A program made the position numbers and the translations under genes. From the NCBI RefSeq assembly GCF_004339525.1, contig NZ_SMGE01000001.1, forward strand, positions 1,922,001 through 1,986,000: 64,000 nt of DNA, in the 5' to 3' direction. Positions within the stretch are counted from its first letter, which is position 1. Each line of letters begins with the position of its first letter. This document shows, in pieces, positions 54,452 through 62,524 of this stretch. Source of the stretch: Flavobacterium sp. 90. GTDB lineage: Bacteria > Bacteroidota > Bacteroidia > Flavobacteriales > Flavobacteriaceae. Below the pieces are notes generated by a model that ran no database searches, was not told where the DNA came from, and was given only the letters and a program-made list of their open reading frames with translations.

Positions 54452-55228
54452 ATGAACTTCAATTCAAAAAATCCATTTTTAAGCGACAAGCGTTTTTCAT
54501 CAAATGCTGTTTCAAAAGCTGAAGAAGTACACCATGCACAAATTATTGATTACAATCAGGAAATGACATTGTCAGGTACTATCAATAAAACAGCTATTCT
54601 ATTTTTAATATTATGTGCCTCTTCTATGATCACATGGTGGATGGCTTTTAACGGAATGAATCCAATTTTACCAGCTATTGGTGGTGCAATTGTTGGGTTA
54701 ATTCTAGTTGTAGTATCTACTTTTAAACCTCAGGCTTCACCATATTTAGCTCCTGGTTATGCTTTGTTTGAAGGTCTGTTTATTGGAGGAATTTCTGCAA
54801 TATTTGAATTAAGATATCCTGGAATTGTAATTAATGCTGTTAGTGCAACATTAGTAACCTTTTTAGTTTGTTTAGGTTTATATAAATTTAAAATTGTAAA
54901 AGTTACAGAACAGTTCAAATCGGTTGTCATCGCTGCTACTTTAGCAATTGCTACTTACTATTTGATTTCATGGATTGCTTCTTTGATCTTTAATAATTTT
55001 ACTCCTGTTCACTACGGAAACGGAATGATGAGTATTGGTATCAGCGTTTTCGTGATTATCATTGCTGCTTTGAACTTATTTTTAGATTTCGATCAAATAG
55101 AAAAAGGAGTTCAGGAAAGAATGCCAAAATTTATGGAATGGTACGGTGCAATGGGATTAATGATTACTTTGGTTTGGTTATATATCGAATTCTTAAGATT
55201 ACTATCAAAATTAGCAAGCAATAAATAA
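54452..55228 (+). CDS. Bax inhibitor-1/YccA family membrane protein
   Basis: A 258-residue membrane protein with seven predicted helices after a 50-residue soluble N-terminus. Family features are the second half NLFLDFDQIEKGVQERMPKFMEWYGAMGLMITLVWLYIEFLRLL (shown here as its key words DFDQIE and EWYGAMGLM), and the early YALFEGLFIGGISA. Members act as ion channels or stabilise membrane proteases. Monocistronic between two terminators. Confidence 0.9.
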   Translation: MNFNSKNPFLSDKRFSSNAVSKAEEVHHAQIIDYNQEMTLSGTINKTAILFLILCASSMITWWMAFNGMNPILPAIGGAIVGLILVVVSTFKPQASPYLAPGYALFEGLFIGGISAIFELRYPGIVINAVSATLVTFLVCLGLYKFKIVKVTEQFKSVVIAATLAIATYYLISWIASLIFNNFTPVHYGNGMMSIGISVFVIIIAALNLFLDFDQIEKGVQERMPKFMEWYGAMGLMITLVWLYIEFLRLLSKLASNK

Positions 55229-55250
55229 TTGCCACAAACAATAAAAAATG

Positions 55251-55283
55251 AAGCCTTTTTGAAATTCAAAAAGGCTTTTTTTA
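55251..55283 (+). terminator. Terminator of the Bax-inhibitor-like gene
   Basis: AAGCCTTTTTGAA and TTCAAAAAGGCTT form a long stem with a minimal loop, followed by T residues, 22 nt after the stop. Confidence 0.87.
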
Positions 55284-55619
55284 TACCCAAAAACTACATT
55301 AAATTATCTTTTATAAACTCCCCTTTCAAAAGATTTATCGCTTAAAAAATGAACTTAAATCATAGTCATTTTTAATCCAAATTTAAATTTCTTATCAATT
55401 TGGACATGGAAAATTAGTTTAAATTGTACTTTAAAATACTTTTAAAACTAAAAAAGACAGTTTCAATCTTTATAATTAACACTACTTTTCTTTAAAATTT
55501 TAAACTGCCATTTTGAATTAAAAAAAAATGTAAAAATTGATATTTTTAATAAAAACCCCTCACCTTCAAAATTTAAATTATCAATAAAATTCTTATCTAA
55601 CAAAGATTTTAGTCTTTAT
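55284..55619. other. AT-rich stretch without a recognisable gene
   Basis: About 340 nt of very AT-rich sequence, part of the 590-nt gap before the pectate lyase gene. I see no coding frame of useful length and no RNA gene. The following 200 nt (55620-55819) hold two palindromes and a -7 box. Confidence 0.6.
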
Positions 55620-55650
55620 GTAATAAATTGCATTTAGTGCAATTTATTAC
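55620..55650. promoter_or_regulatory. 13-bp inverted repeat upstream of the pectate lyase
   Basis: GTAATAAATTGCA (55620-55632) and TGCAATTTATTAC (55638-55650) are perfect reverse complements with a 5-nt spacer, without a T-run. It lies about 80-110 nt upstream of the predicted -7 box; a regulator site is possible. Confidence 0.5.
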
Positions 55651-55731
55651 ATATTTTACATTTATACATTTAAAAAATTACATAATTAATTATTTTAACT
55701 AAAAATAAATATGTAATTCCAAAATAAGATA

Positions 55732-55753
55732 TAATTTTGTGTAATCGATTACA
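55732..55753 (+). promoter_or_regulatory. Pectate lyase -7 box and LacI-like operator
   Basis: TAATTTTG (55732-55739) matches TAnnTTTG. It is followed directly by the perfect 14-bp palindrome TGTAATCGATTACA (55740-55753), which fits the general LacI-family consensus TGnAAnCGnTTnCA and would cover the transcription start. Confidence 0.65.
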
Positions 55754-55819
55754 ATTCAACGTTGAGTTTTTGATATTTAAAATTATCCATTTTTACAACT
55801 AACATCAAACCAAAAAATT

Positions 55820-58663
55820 ATGAAAAAAAACCTACTTATTGCTATTGCATTTTTACTCTCGCTCCAAACGTGGGCACAACAAGTTCAAATAAATGAAGCT
55901 TCAGGCTGGCTTGAATCTGCATTTGTAAAATGGCAACCCGTAAGCAATGCTCAAACTTATAATGTTTATTATTCTGGAAATGGAATTGTGGACCGCAAAA
56001 TAGACGATCAGCTTATTCGCAGTTACGGAACTTATTTTAGAGCCGATATTCCAGGACTTAAATCCGGAACCTATACAATCAAAGTAAAACCGGTAATTTC
56101 TGGTTCAGAAGGAACAGGATCTGTAACAAGTAATTTAACTGTTTTGGCACAAGACCGAAATGGCTTTGCTTTCGACGGCGGACGTGTTCCCGGAGGATAC
56201 AAAGCGGATGGAACACCAAAAGATGGAGCTGTAATTCTTTATATTACACAAAATACAAAAAATACAATTTCGATGAATATTACCGGAGCCAGTGCAAACC
56301 CATGTGTTGGTTTACAAAATATTCTTTATGCCATCAAAAAAGGAAAAGACACACGCCCATTTATCATTCGTTTGATTGGAAATATAACTGATATGACCGT
56401 GATGGAAGGTGGAGATGTTGTTATAGAAAACGCCAACAATGCTTCTAGCTACTTGACTATCGAAGGTATAGGAACTGATGCAGTTGCAAATGGCTGGGGT
56501 GTTCGCTTAAAAGCAGCATCAAACATCGAAGTTAGTAATCTGGGATTTATGAATTGCAATAGTACTGCAGGAGACAATGTTGGAATGCAACAAGATAATG
56601 ACCACATTTGGGTTCACAATTGCGATTTATTCTACGGAAATGCAGGTAGTGATGCAGACCAAATAAAAGGCGATGGAGCGCTAGATAACAAATCATCTAC
56701 TTACATAACCTTGTCTTACAATCATTTTTGGGATAACGGAAAAGCGAGTTTATTAGGCTTAAGCGAAGGAACTACAACGGGATTATATATCACCTATCAC
56801 CACAATTGGTTTGATCACTCCGATTCTCGTCATCCACGCGTTCGCTACTATTCAGCTCATATTTACAACAATTATTATGATGGTGTAGCAAAATATGGTG
56901 CAGGGTCGACTTTAGGATCTTCTCTTTTTGTAGAAGGAAATTATTACCGAAACAGTAAACATCCAATGCTTACTTCTCTGCAAGGTTCTGATATTTGGGA
57001 TGAAGCAAATCAAGTAAATAATGCCGGTACAATGGGAACTTTCTCCGGAGAAGCCGGAGGTTCTATTAAAGCTTTCAATAATACTTTTGATGCAGATATC
57101 GCTACTAATAATATGCGTTTTGTGGCTTACGGTGATGCAAATCCGTTATACAATATCTCAGGAAAAATAAGTTCTACCACAGATTTTGACGCTTATGTTG
57201 CTTCTTCAAGAGGCGAAACAGTAAGCAGTAGTATTAAATCAAAATCTGGCGCAAATACGTATAATAACTTTGATACTGACGCTGCTTTATACGTAAAAAA
57301 CCTCACGATCGATCAACCTGTTGCTGCAAAAACTAAAGTAACTCAATATGCCGGTCGTGTTTCCGGAGGAGATTTAAAATGGGTATTTAACAATAGTGTT
57401 GATGATAATTCCTCTCTTGTAATTTCAGCATTAAAATCAACACTTACTAATTATACAGGTTCATTAGTAGCTGTACAAGGTGAAGGAAATCCGCCAACAA
57501 GTGCTCAAACTTTAACTTCGACAGCGAATAATAATCAAACAGTAACAAACGGAACAGCAATTGGCACCATAGTTTTCACTTGGGGTGGCGATGCTACAGA
57601 TGCAACAGTAACAGGATTGCCAGCTTCTGGAATTAGCTTTGTGAAAAATACTACAGCTAAAACAATCACAATTACTGGAACTCCAACTGCTACTGTATCA
57701 TATTCTATAGCAACAACCGGAACTGGAACTCCGGCCACGGGATCAGGAACTATCACAGTAACAGCTGCAGGAAGCCAAACTCTTACATCTACAGCAAACA
57801 ACAATCAAACTGTAACAAGCGGAACAGCAATTGGTACAATCGTTTTTACTTGGGGTGGAAATGCTACAGATGCTACTGTAACAGGATTGCCAGCTTTAGG
57901 AATTAGTTTTGTAAAAAATACAACAGCTAAAACAATTACAATTACGGGAACTCCTACAGCAAACGTTTCATATTCAATTGCTACAACTGGAACGGGAACT
58001 CCGGCGACAGGATCAGGAACTATTACGGTAACAACAAGTAATCCGAGCACAAATGAGATTCATAATTTTACAACCTCTGGAAAAACAAGTAGCTTTTATA
58101 CAATCACAGGAAGCATGAACTCTACTGCCGGATCTGTAACTTATGCAGGATTAACCCTTACTGCGCGTTTAAAAATTGAATCAAGTACTTCAATTACTTA
58201 CACCACAACAAGCAGCTCTACATTGACTTTGGTTTTTGATTCTAACTTTACAGGAACAATTAAGGTAAATAACGTGTCTTATACTGCATCTGCCGGAATA
58301 GTTACTGCCACAATAGCAGCAGGAACAAATACAATAACTAAAGGATCAGTCGCTAACCTTTTCTACATTAGTACTGAATATAGCGGAAGTACATTACGCA
58401 TGGCAAAAACGACTGAAAAAGAAGAAACTGTAGAAAGTTCTAAAGTACTTTTATACCCAAATCCTACAAGAGATACCTTATATTTATCAGATTCAAACCA
58501 ACAAGTGGAGAAAGTTGTACTCTATAATATATCAGGAACAGTAGTGAAAACTGTACAAAAAGGAATTCAAAGTATTGATACAAACGGATTAATTCCTGGA
58601 ACTTATTTGGCAAAAATTTACACTGCCAATGGCGCAATAAATCAAACCATTCTTAAAAAATAA
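55820..58663 (+). CDS. Secreted pectate lyase (PL1) with repeats and T9SS sorting domain
   Basis: A 947-residue secreted enzyme. Signal peptide 1-19 (ending TWAQ); a fibronectin-like domain at about 22-112; a PL1 parallel beta-helix at about 115-550 with DHIWVHNCDLFY, SYNHFWDNGKASLLG and YHHNWFDHSDSRHPRVR, whose Arg is the likely catalytic base; two tandem 90-residue repeats (563-652 and 653-about 738); an extra beta-rich domain; and a C-terminal type 9 secretion signal (YPNPTRDTLYLS, about 878-947). It should cleave polygalacturonate outside the cell. It stands alone, with a LacI-like operator at its promoter. Confidence 0.93.
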   Translation: MKKNLLIAIAFLLSLQTWAQQVQINEASGWLESAFVKWQPVSNAQTYNVYYSGNGIVDRKIDDQLIRSYGTYFRADIPGLKSGTYTIKVKPVISGSEGTGSVTSNLTVLAQDRNGFAFDGGRVPGGYKADGTPKDGAVILYITQNTKNTISMNITGASANPCVGLQNILYAIKKGKDTRPFIIRLIGNITDMTVMEGGDVVIENANNASSYLTIEGIGTDAVANGWGVRLKAASNIEVSNLGFMNCNSTAGDNVGMQQDNDHIWVHNCDLFYGNAGSDADQIKGDGALDNKSSTYITLSYNHFWDNGKASLLGLSEGTTTGLYITYHHNWFDHSDSRHPRVRYYSAHIYNNYYDGVAKYGAGSTLGSSLFVEGNYYRNSKHPMLTSLQGSDIWDEANQVNNAGTMGTFSGEAGGSIKAFNNTFDADIATNNMRFVAYGDANPLYNISGKISSTTDFDAYVASSRGETVSSSIKSKSGANTYNNFDTDAALYVKNLTIDQPVAAKTKVTQYAGRVSGGDLKWVFNNSVDDNSSLVISALKSTLTNYTGSLVAVQGEGNPPTSAQTLTSTANNNQTVTNGTAIGTIVFTWGGDATDATVTGLPASGISFVKNTTAKTITITGTPTATVSYSIATTGTGTPATGSGTITVTAAGSQTLTSTANNNQTVTSGTAIGTIVFTWGGNATDATVTGLPALGISFVKNTTAKTITITGTPTANVSYSIATTGTGTPATGSGTITVTTSNPSTNEIHNFTTSGKTSSFYTITGSMNSTAGSVTYAGLTLTARLKIESSTSITYTTTSSSTLTLVFDSNFTGTIKVNNVSYTASAGIVTATIAAGTNTITKGSVANLFYISTEYSGSTLRMAKTTEKEETVESSKVLLYPNPTRDTLYLSDSNQQVEKVVLYNISGTVVKTVQKGIQSIDTNGLIPGTYLAKIYTANGAINQTILKK
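57506..58033 (+). repeat. Tandem 270-bp coding repeat in the pectate lyase
   Basis: Unit 1 (57506-57775) and unit 2 (57776-58033, slightly shorter) encode nearly the same 90 residues, starting QTLTSTANNNQTVT and ending GTPATGSGTITVT. Many differences are synonymous, so the duplication is not very recent or is under protein-level selection. Confidence 0.88.
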
Positions 58664-58689
58664 CAAATTGTTATAATGTTGTAAAAGCA

Positions 58690-58716
58690 AAAGGCTTCCA
58701 AATTTGGAAGCCTTTT
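58690..58716. terminator. Bidirectional terminator
   Basis: AAAGGCTTCCAAA and TTTGGAAGCCTTT form a perfect palindrome between two converging genes, with A-rich and T-rich flanks. Confidence 0.8.
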
Positions 58717-58745
58717 CTATATAGTTGATTTCTTAAAAAAAGAAA

Positions 58746-60299
58746 TTACAAATCAAATTTGATTCCTTGTGCTAAAGGCAAACTTGTTGTATAATTGATT
58801 GTATTAGTTTGACGGCGCATATAGATTTTCCAGGCATCAGAACCTGATTCTCTTCCTCCACCAGTTTCTTTTTCTCCACCAAAAGCTCCACCGATTTCAG
58901 CACCTGAAGTTCCAATATTTACGTTTGCAATTCCGCAATCAGAACCTGTAACTGATAAAAATCTTTCGGCTTCGCGAAGGTTATTCGTCATAATTGCCGA
59001 TGATAATCCTTGTGCAACTCCGTTCTGAAGTTCGATCGCATTGTCTACTTCTCCTGAATACTTAATCAAATATAAAACCGGAGCAAATGTTTCATGTTGT
59101 ACGATTGCAAATGAATTTTGAGCCTCAGCAATTGCCGGTCTCACATAACAGCCACTTTCGTAACCTTCGCCCGAAAGTACCGCACCTTCAACCAAGATAT
59201 TTCCACCTTCGGCAACCACTTTATTTAATGCCTGAGCATACAATTCAACTGCATGAGTATCAATAAGTGGACCAACGTGATTGTTTTCGTCAAGCGGGTT
59301 TCCAATTCTCAATTGTTTATAAGCCGCAACTAAAGCATCTTTTACTTTATCATAAATACTTTCGTGAATGATTAATCTTCGTGTCGATGTACAACGTTGT
59401 CCCGCCGTTCCTACAGCACCAAAAACTGCTCCAATAACAGTCATTTTAATATCAGCATCCGGAGTTACAATGATTGCATTATTGCCTCCTAATTCTAATA
59501 ATGATTTCCCTAAGCGACCCGCAACTGCTTGTGCAACAATTTTTCCCATTCGGGTTGAACCTGTCGCAGAAACTAACGGAATTCGTGTATCAGCCGTCAT
59601 TAATTCACCTATCTTATAATCACCGTTTATCAGACATGAAATTCCTTCCGGTAAATTATTTTCTTTGATAACTTGCGCGATGATATTTTGACAAGCAATT
59701 CCACAAAGAGGAGTTTTCTCAGAGGGTTTCCAAACACAAACATCACCTGAAATCCATGCTAAAGCTGTGTTCCAAGACCAAACTGCCACCGGAAAATTAA
59801 ATGCCGAAATAATTCCAACAACTCCCAATGGATGATATTGCTCATACATACGATGTCCAGGTCTTTCTGAATGCATTGTTAATCCGTGTAATTGACGTGA
59901 TAAACCAACAGCAAAATCACAGATATCAATCATTTCCTGAACTTCACCATAACCTTCCTGCAATGATTTCCCCATTTCATAAGAAACCAATTTACCAAGA
60001 GCTTCTTTATTTTCGCGCAACTTTTGCCCAAACTGACGTACAATTTCTCCACGTTGTGGTGCAGGAATTAAGCGAAAAGTTTTGAAAGCTTCTGTTGCTG
60101 CACGCATTACTTTTTCATAATCTTCCTGAGTTGACATTTTTACCGAAGCAATTAATTTTCCGTCAACTGGCGAGAAACTATCCAAACTTTCTCCGGAAGC
60201 AAAATTTTGCGTTCCTGTTGATGTTCCGTCATTTACCAATTTGATGCCCAATTTTTCCAGAGCCTCATTCATTCCAAATTGCGATGCTATTGTTGTCAT
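58746..60299 (-). CDS. Aldehyde dehydrogenase, ALDH7 (antiquitin) family
   Basis: A 517-residue NAD-dependent dehydrogenase. The catalytic residues are present: Asn168 (SAFNFPVAVW), Glu269 (LELGGNN) and Cys303 (GQRCTSTRRL). The C-terminal block GAEIGGAFGGEKETGGGRESGSD marks the ALDH7 group (given here as GGAFGGEKETGGGRESG), whose members oxidise alpha-aminoadipic semialdehyde in lysine breakdown. No lysine-degradation gene is adjacent, so the substrate is inferred from family only. Convergent with the pectate lyase gene and probably monocistronic. Confidence 0.9.
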   Translation of the reverse strand: MTTIASQFGMNEALEKLGIKLVNDGTSTGTQNFASGESLDSFSPVDGKLIASVKMSTQEDYEKVMRAATEAFKTFRLIPAPQRGEIVRQFGQKLRENKEALGKLVSYEMGKSLQEGYGEVQEMIDICDFAVGLSRQLHGLTMHSERPGHRMYEQYHPLGVVGIISAFNFPVAVWSWNTALAWISGDVCVWKPSEKTPLCGIACQNIIAQVIKENNLPEGISCLINGDYKIGELMTADTRIPLVSATGSTRMGKIVAQAVAGRLGKSLLELGGNNAIIVTPDADIKMTVIGAVFGAVGTAGQRCTSTRRLIIHESIYDKVKDALVAAYKQLRIGNPLDENNHVGPLIDTHAVELYAQALNKVVAEGGNILVEGAVLSGEGYESGCYVRPAIAEAQNSFAIVQHETFAPVLYLIKYSGEVDNAIELQNGVAQGLSSAIMTNNLREAERFLSVTGSDCGIANVNIGTSGAEIGGAFGGEKETGGGRESGSDAWKIYMRRQTNTINYTTSLPLAQGIKFDL

Positions 60300-60482
60300 T
60301 GTAACTTTTTTAGTTAAAATTGTTATATTTTTATTGTAAAGATATTATTTAGAGTTGAATTTAAACTCAAATCCATTGTTAAAATCAAAGTAAATTTAGG
60401 GTTAATTAATAGCATTTAAAGGAATACGCTATAATTTATTCACCATAATTCGTGAAATTTGCAGTAACAAAATTACTTAAAT

Positions 60483-61442
60483 ATGAATATTTTCAATCGT
60501 CTTCTACTCTGCTTCTTTTTAATTTCAATAAATGGATTTTCACAGAAAGTACAAAAGTCAGCTTTTCAGGTTGTTCCTTTGGGAATAAAAGGCGGAATTG
60601 ACGAAAAAAATCTTTCGGCTTATTTGGTGGCACCGAGAAATACAAACGATTTTATTTCTTTGGACGCAGGAACCATAAATGCAGGAATCGAAAAAGCAAT
60701 TGAAAACAAGGTTTTTAAAGTTTCAACAAGTGAAGTTTTGCGAAAATATATTAAAGGATATTTTATTTCTCACGCACATTTAGATCACGTTTCTGGATTG
60801 ATTATTAATTCCCCAGCTGATTCTTCAAAAACTGTTTATGCAACGGAGAAATGTATGGAAATGATGGAAAATCATTATTTTAATGATCAAACCTGGGCAA
60901 ATTTTGGTGATAAAGGTCCCGGAAGTCCCTTAAAAAAATACCATTTTCAAACTTTAAATATCGGAGAAGAAACTCCAATTACTAATACAACGATGACGGT
61001 AAAAGCATTTCCGTTAAGTCATGTGAATCCGTTTGAAAGTACAGCTTTCTTAATTAGAAATGGAGATTCTTATGTGCTTTATTTAGGAGATACCGGACCA
61101 GATTCTGTTGAAAAAAGCGATAAACTAAAATCTCTTTGGACAGCGGTTGCGCCTCTTGTAAAAAGCAAGGAATTAAAAGGAATCTTTATAGAAGTTTCAT
61201 TCCCAAATGAGCAACCTGACAAATTTTTGTTCGGGCATTTGACTCCAAATTATTTAATGAAAGAACTTCATATTCTTGAAGAATTGTCAGGAAAAGACAC
61301 TTTGGAAGGTTTTAATATTATTGTTACGCACCTAAAACCGCCAACTAAAAACATTATCAAACTTAAAGAACAACTTAAAAATCAGAATGATCTTGGTTTG
61401 AAGATTATTTATCCTGAGCAAGGGAAAAGATTTGAGTTGTAA
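60483..61442 (+). CDS. Periplasmic class II 3',5'-cyclic-nucleotide phosphodiesterase
   Basis: A 319-residue exported metallo-beta-lactamase-fold enzyme. Signal peptide 1-21 (LLLCFFLISINGFSQ). The metal motif HAHLDH gives His97, His99, Asp101 and His102; further ligands are in LSHVNPFES, LGDTGPDS and the late VTHLKPP. The layout fits PDE class II (as in CpdP of Vibrio fischeri and yeast PDE1), which hydrolyses cAMP, here in the periplasm. No cyclase gene is in the window. An alternative is a general MBL hydrolase, but the class II pattern is convincing. Confidence 0.82.
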   Translation: MNIFNRLLLCFFLISINGFSQKVQKSAFQVVPLGIKGGIDEKNLSAYLVAPRNTNDFISLDAGTINAGIEKAIENKVFKVSTSEVLRKYIKGYFISHAHLDHVSGLIINSPADSSKTVYATEKCMEMMENHYFNDQTWANFGDKGPGSPLKKYHFQTLNIGEETPITNTTMTVKAFPLSHVNPFESTAFLIRNGDSYVLYLGDTGPDSVEKSDKLKSLWTAVAPLVKSKELKGIFIEVSFPNEQPDKFLFGHLTPNYLMKELHILEELSGKDTLEGFNIIVTHLKPPTKNIIKLKEQLKNQNDLGLKIIYPEQGKRFEL

Positions 61443-61480
61443 GTTTTTTAGGCAGCAGATTAAAGAGATCTTTAAAACTA

Positions 61481-61488
61481 TATATTTG
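61481..61488 (+). promoter_or_regulatory. -7 box of the toxin-like gene
   Basis: TATATTTG matches TAnnTTTG, 38 nt before the ATG at 61527. The toxin-like gene therefore has its own promoter, separate from that of the HTH gene on the other strand. Confidence 0.55.
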
Positions 61489-61526
61489 TAAGTTTATTTT
61501 TATAAATTAGCTAAAAAAAGTAACAA

Positions 61527-61817
61527 ATGAGAATTGTTTGGTCATCACAAGCTAATTATACCTTTTATCGAACAAGAAATTATTTACTTCAATATAGAAA
61601 TAACGAAATTGCTCAAAAATTTGCAAACGAAGTACTTCGCATTATTGATTTAATTTCAATAAATCCTTATTTAGGAAAATTTAGACCTGATTTAGAATGC
61701 AATGAAATCATAATCTCAAAGTATACTTCTTTATATTACATAATAAATCCGAATTTTATTCATTTAATCAGATTTTATGACAATCGCCAGAGACCTTTAA
61801 CAATCCTAGATTTCTAA
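61527..61817 (+). CDS. RelE/ParE-superfamily toxin-like protein
   Basis: A 96-residue protein with the layout of ParE/RelE toxins: start IVWSSQANYTFYRTRNYLL, a helical hairpin, then LISINPYLGKFRP and beta strands ending FIHLIRFYDNRQRP. ParE toxins poison gyrase and RelE toxins cut mRNA; which one applies is not clear. The HTH protein is encoded on the opposite strand, tail to tail with only 2 nt between stop codons, instead of in the usual bicistronic operon. Confidence 0.78.
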   Translation: MRIVWSSQANYTFYRTRNYLLQYRNNEIAQKFANEVLRIIDLISINPYLGKFRPDLECNEIIISKYTSLYYIINPNFIHLIRFYDNRQRPLTILDF

Positions 61818-61819
61818 AG

Positions 61820-62131
61820 TTAGATAATATTTTTCCTTTTTAGTTCAAGTAACATTTCCTCATGAGTGATAAAATTCCCCTCAGCATACTCACGTTTAGC
61901 TCGTTCTATATCAGCTTTTAATTCTAATCGAAAATTTTCTTCAGGAGAAAGTACTTTAGCTATTGAAAGCATTTCATCCGGAGTGAAAGTTTGCGATTTT
62001 AATTTTCTATAAAAAGTTGGACTTGGTATGCCTACTTTTTCGATAATATAATTTTTCTTTAAAGAAGATTTATCCATTACATCTTCAAGATTGGAAACGA
62101 TATTCTTATATGTGATAATTTCTTGTATCAT
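61820..62131 (-). CDS. HTH protein with antitoxin-like tail
   Basis: A 103-residue protein. A helix-turn-helix is likely at about 22-66 (KKNYIIEKVGIPSPTFYRKL, then FTPDEMLSIAKVLSP). The C-terminal tail EYAEGNFITHEEMLLELKRK resembles the toxin-binding tails of RelB/ParD-type antitoxins. Its promoter region carries three ATCATTTATGA half-sites, two of them within an 18-bp-arm palindrome, so autoregulation is likely. It is the probable antitoxin of the converging toxin-like gene. A stand-alone regulator is the alternative. Confidence 0.7.
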   Translation of the reverse strand: MIQEIITYKNIVSNLEDVMDKSSLKKNYIIEKVGIPSPTFYRKLKSQTFTPDEMLSIAKVLSPEENFRLELKADIERAKREYAEGNFITHEEMLLELKRKNII

Positions 62132-62148
62132 TTTTGATTTAATTTTAT

Positions 62149-62207
62149 ATCATTTATGAAACAAATATACTCATAAATGATTAGACCATATCATTTATGA
62201 GTATATT
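62149..62207 (-). promoter_or_regulatory. Operator and -7 box of the HTH gene
   Basis: AATATACTCATAAATGAT (62164-62181) and ATCATTTATGAGTATATT (62190-62207) are perfect 18-bp arms with an 8-nt spacer. A third half-site, ATCATTTATGA, lies at 62149-62159, 11 nt from the next. The minus-strand -7 box TATATTTG (62169-62162) is embedded in the region. Confidence 0.8.
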
Positions 62208-62302
62208 CTTAATTAAACATAGGATTAATTAAACCTATTGCTTTCAAGTTTTATTAACTTAATGATAACTGCATGTATTTAACTTTCTTATAAAACAAAA
62301 GT

Positions 62303-62415
62303 TCCTAGCCCAGATAGAAGTGGAAATCCTTTTTCTGGCTTCTTTAGCCAGAAAAAGATTGAAATGGATTGCTTCGCCAGTTCGCTCTTTCAGGCTCGGG
62401 TGCGGGAAATAGCTC
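62303..62415. repeat. Flavo-1-like structured repeat, second copy
   Basis: Starts CTAGCCCAGATAGAAGTGGA, has a stem TTTTTCTGGCT/AGCCAGAAAAA and ends GCGGGAAATAGCTCC. It shares the AGCCCxGATAGAAGxGG start and the AGxGGATxG/xGGxxTAGCT end with the nuoH-nuoI copy and has an extra G/C-rich insert. It lies in the 393-nt gap between the HTH gene and the dioxygenase. Confidence 0.5.
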
Positions 62416-62490
62416 CTAAAAAAATCTAAAGTTCTAAATTCTAAGAAAGCTTTAATTCAAAGATTTTATTTCTACTTCTAAATATATAAT

Positions 62491-62520
62491 ACCTAACAGG
62501 TTTTAAAAACCTGTTAGGAT
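62491..62520. terminator. Palindrome after the dioxygenase gene, probable terminator
   Basis: CCTAACAGGTTTT and AAAACCTGTTAGG form 13-bp arms with almost no spacer, 4 nt from the stop of the minus-strand gene. The T-run is weak, so it may be a dispersed repeat instead. Confidence 0.55.
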
Positions 62521-62524
62521 ATGT

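Noticed and set aside
57535..58050. Two similar open frames on the minus strand inside the pectate lyase gene
   Set aside because: They mirror the tandem coding repeat on the plus strand, lack promoters and have no family features; the plus-strand gene is certain.
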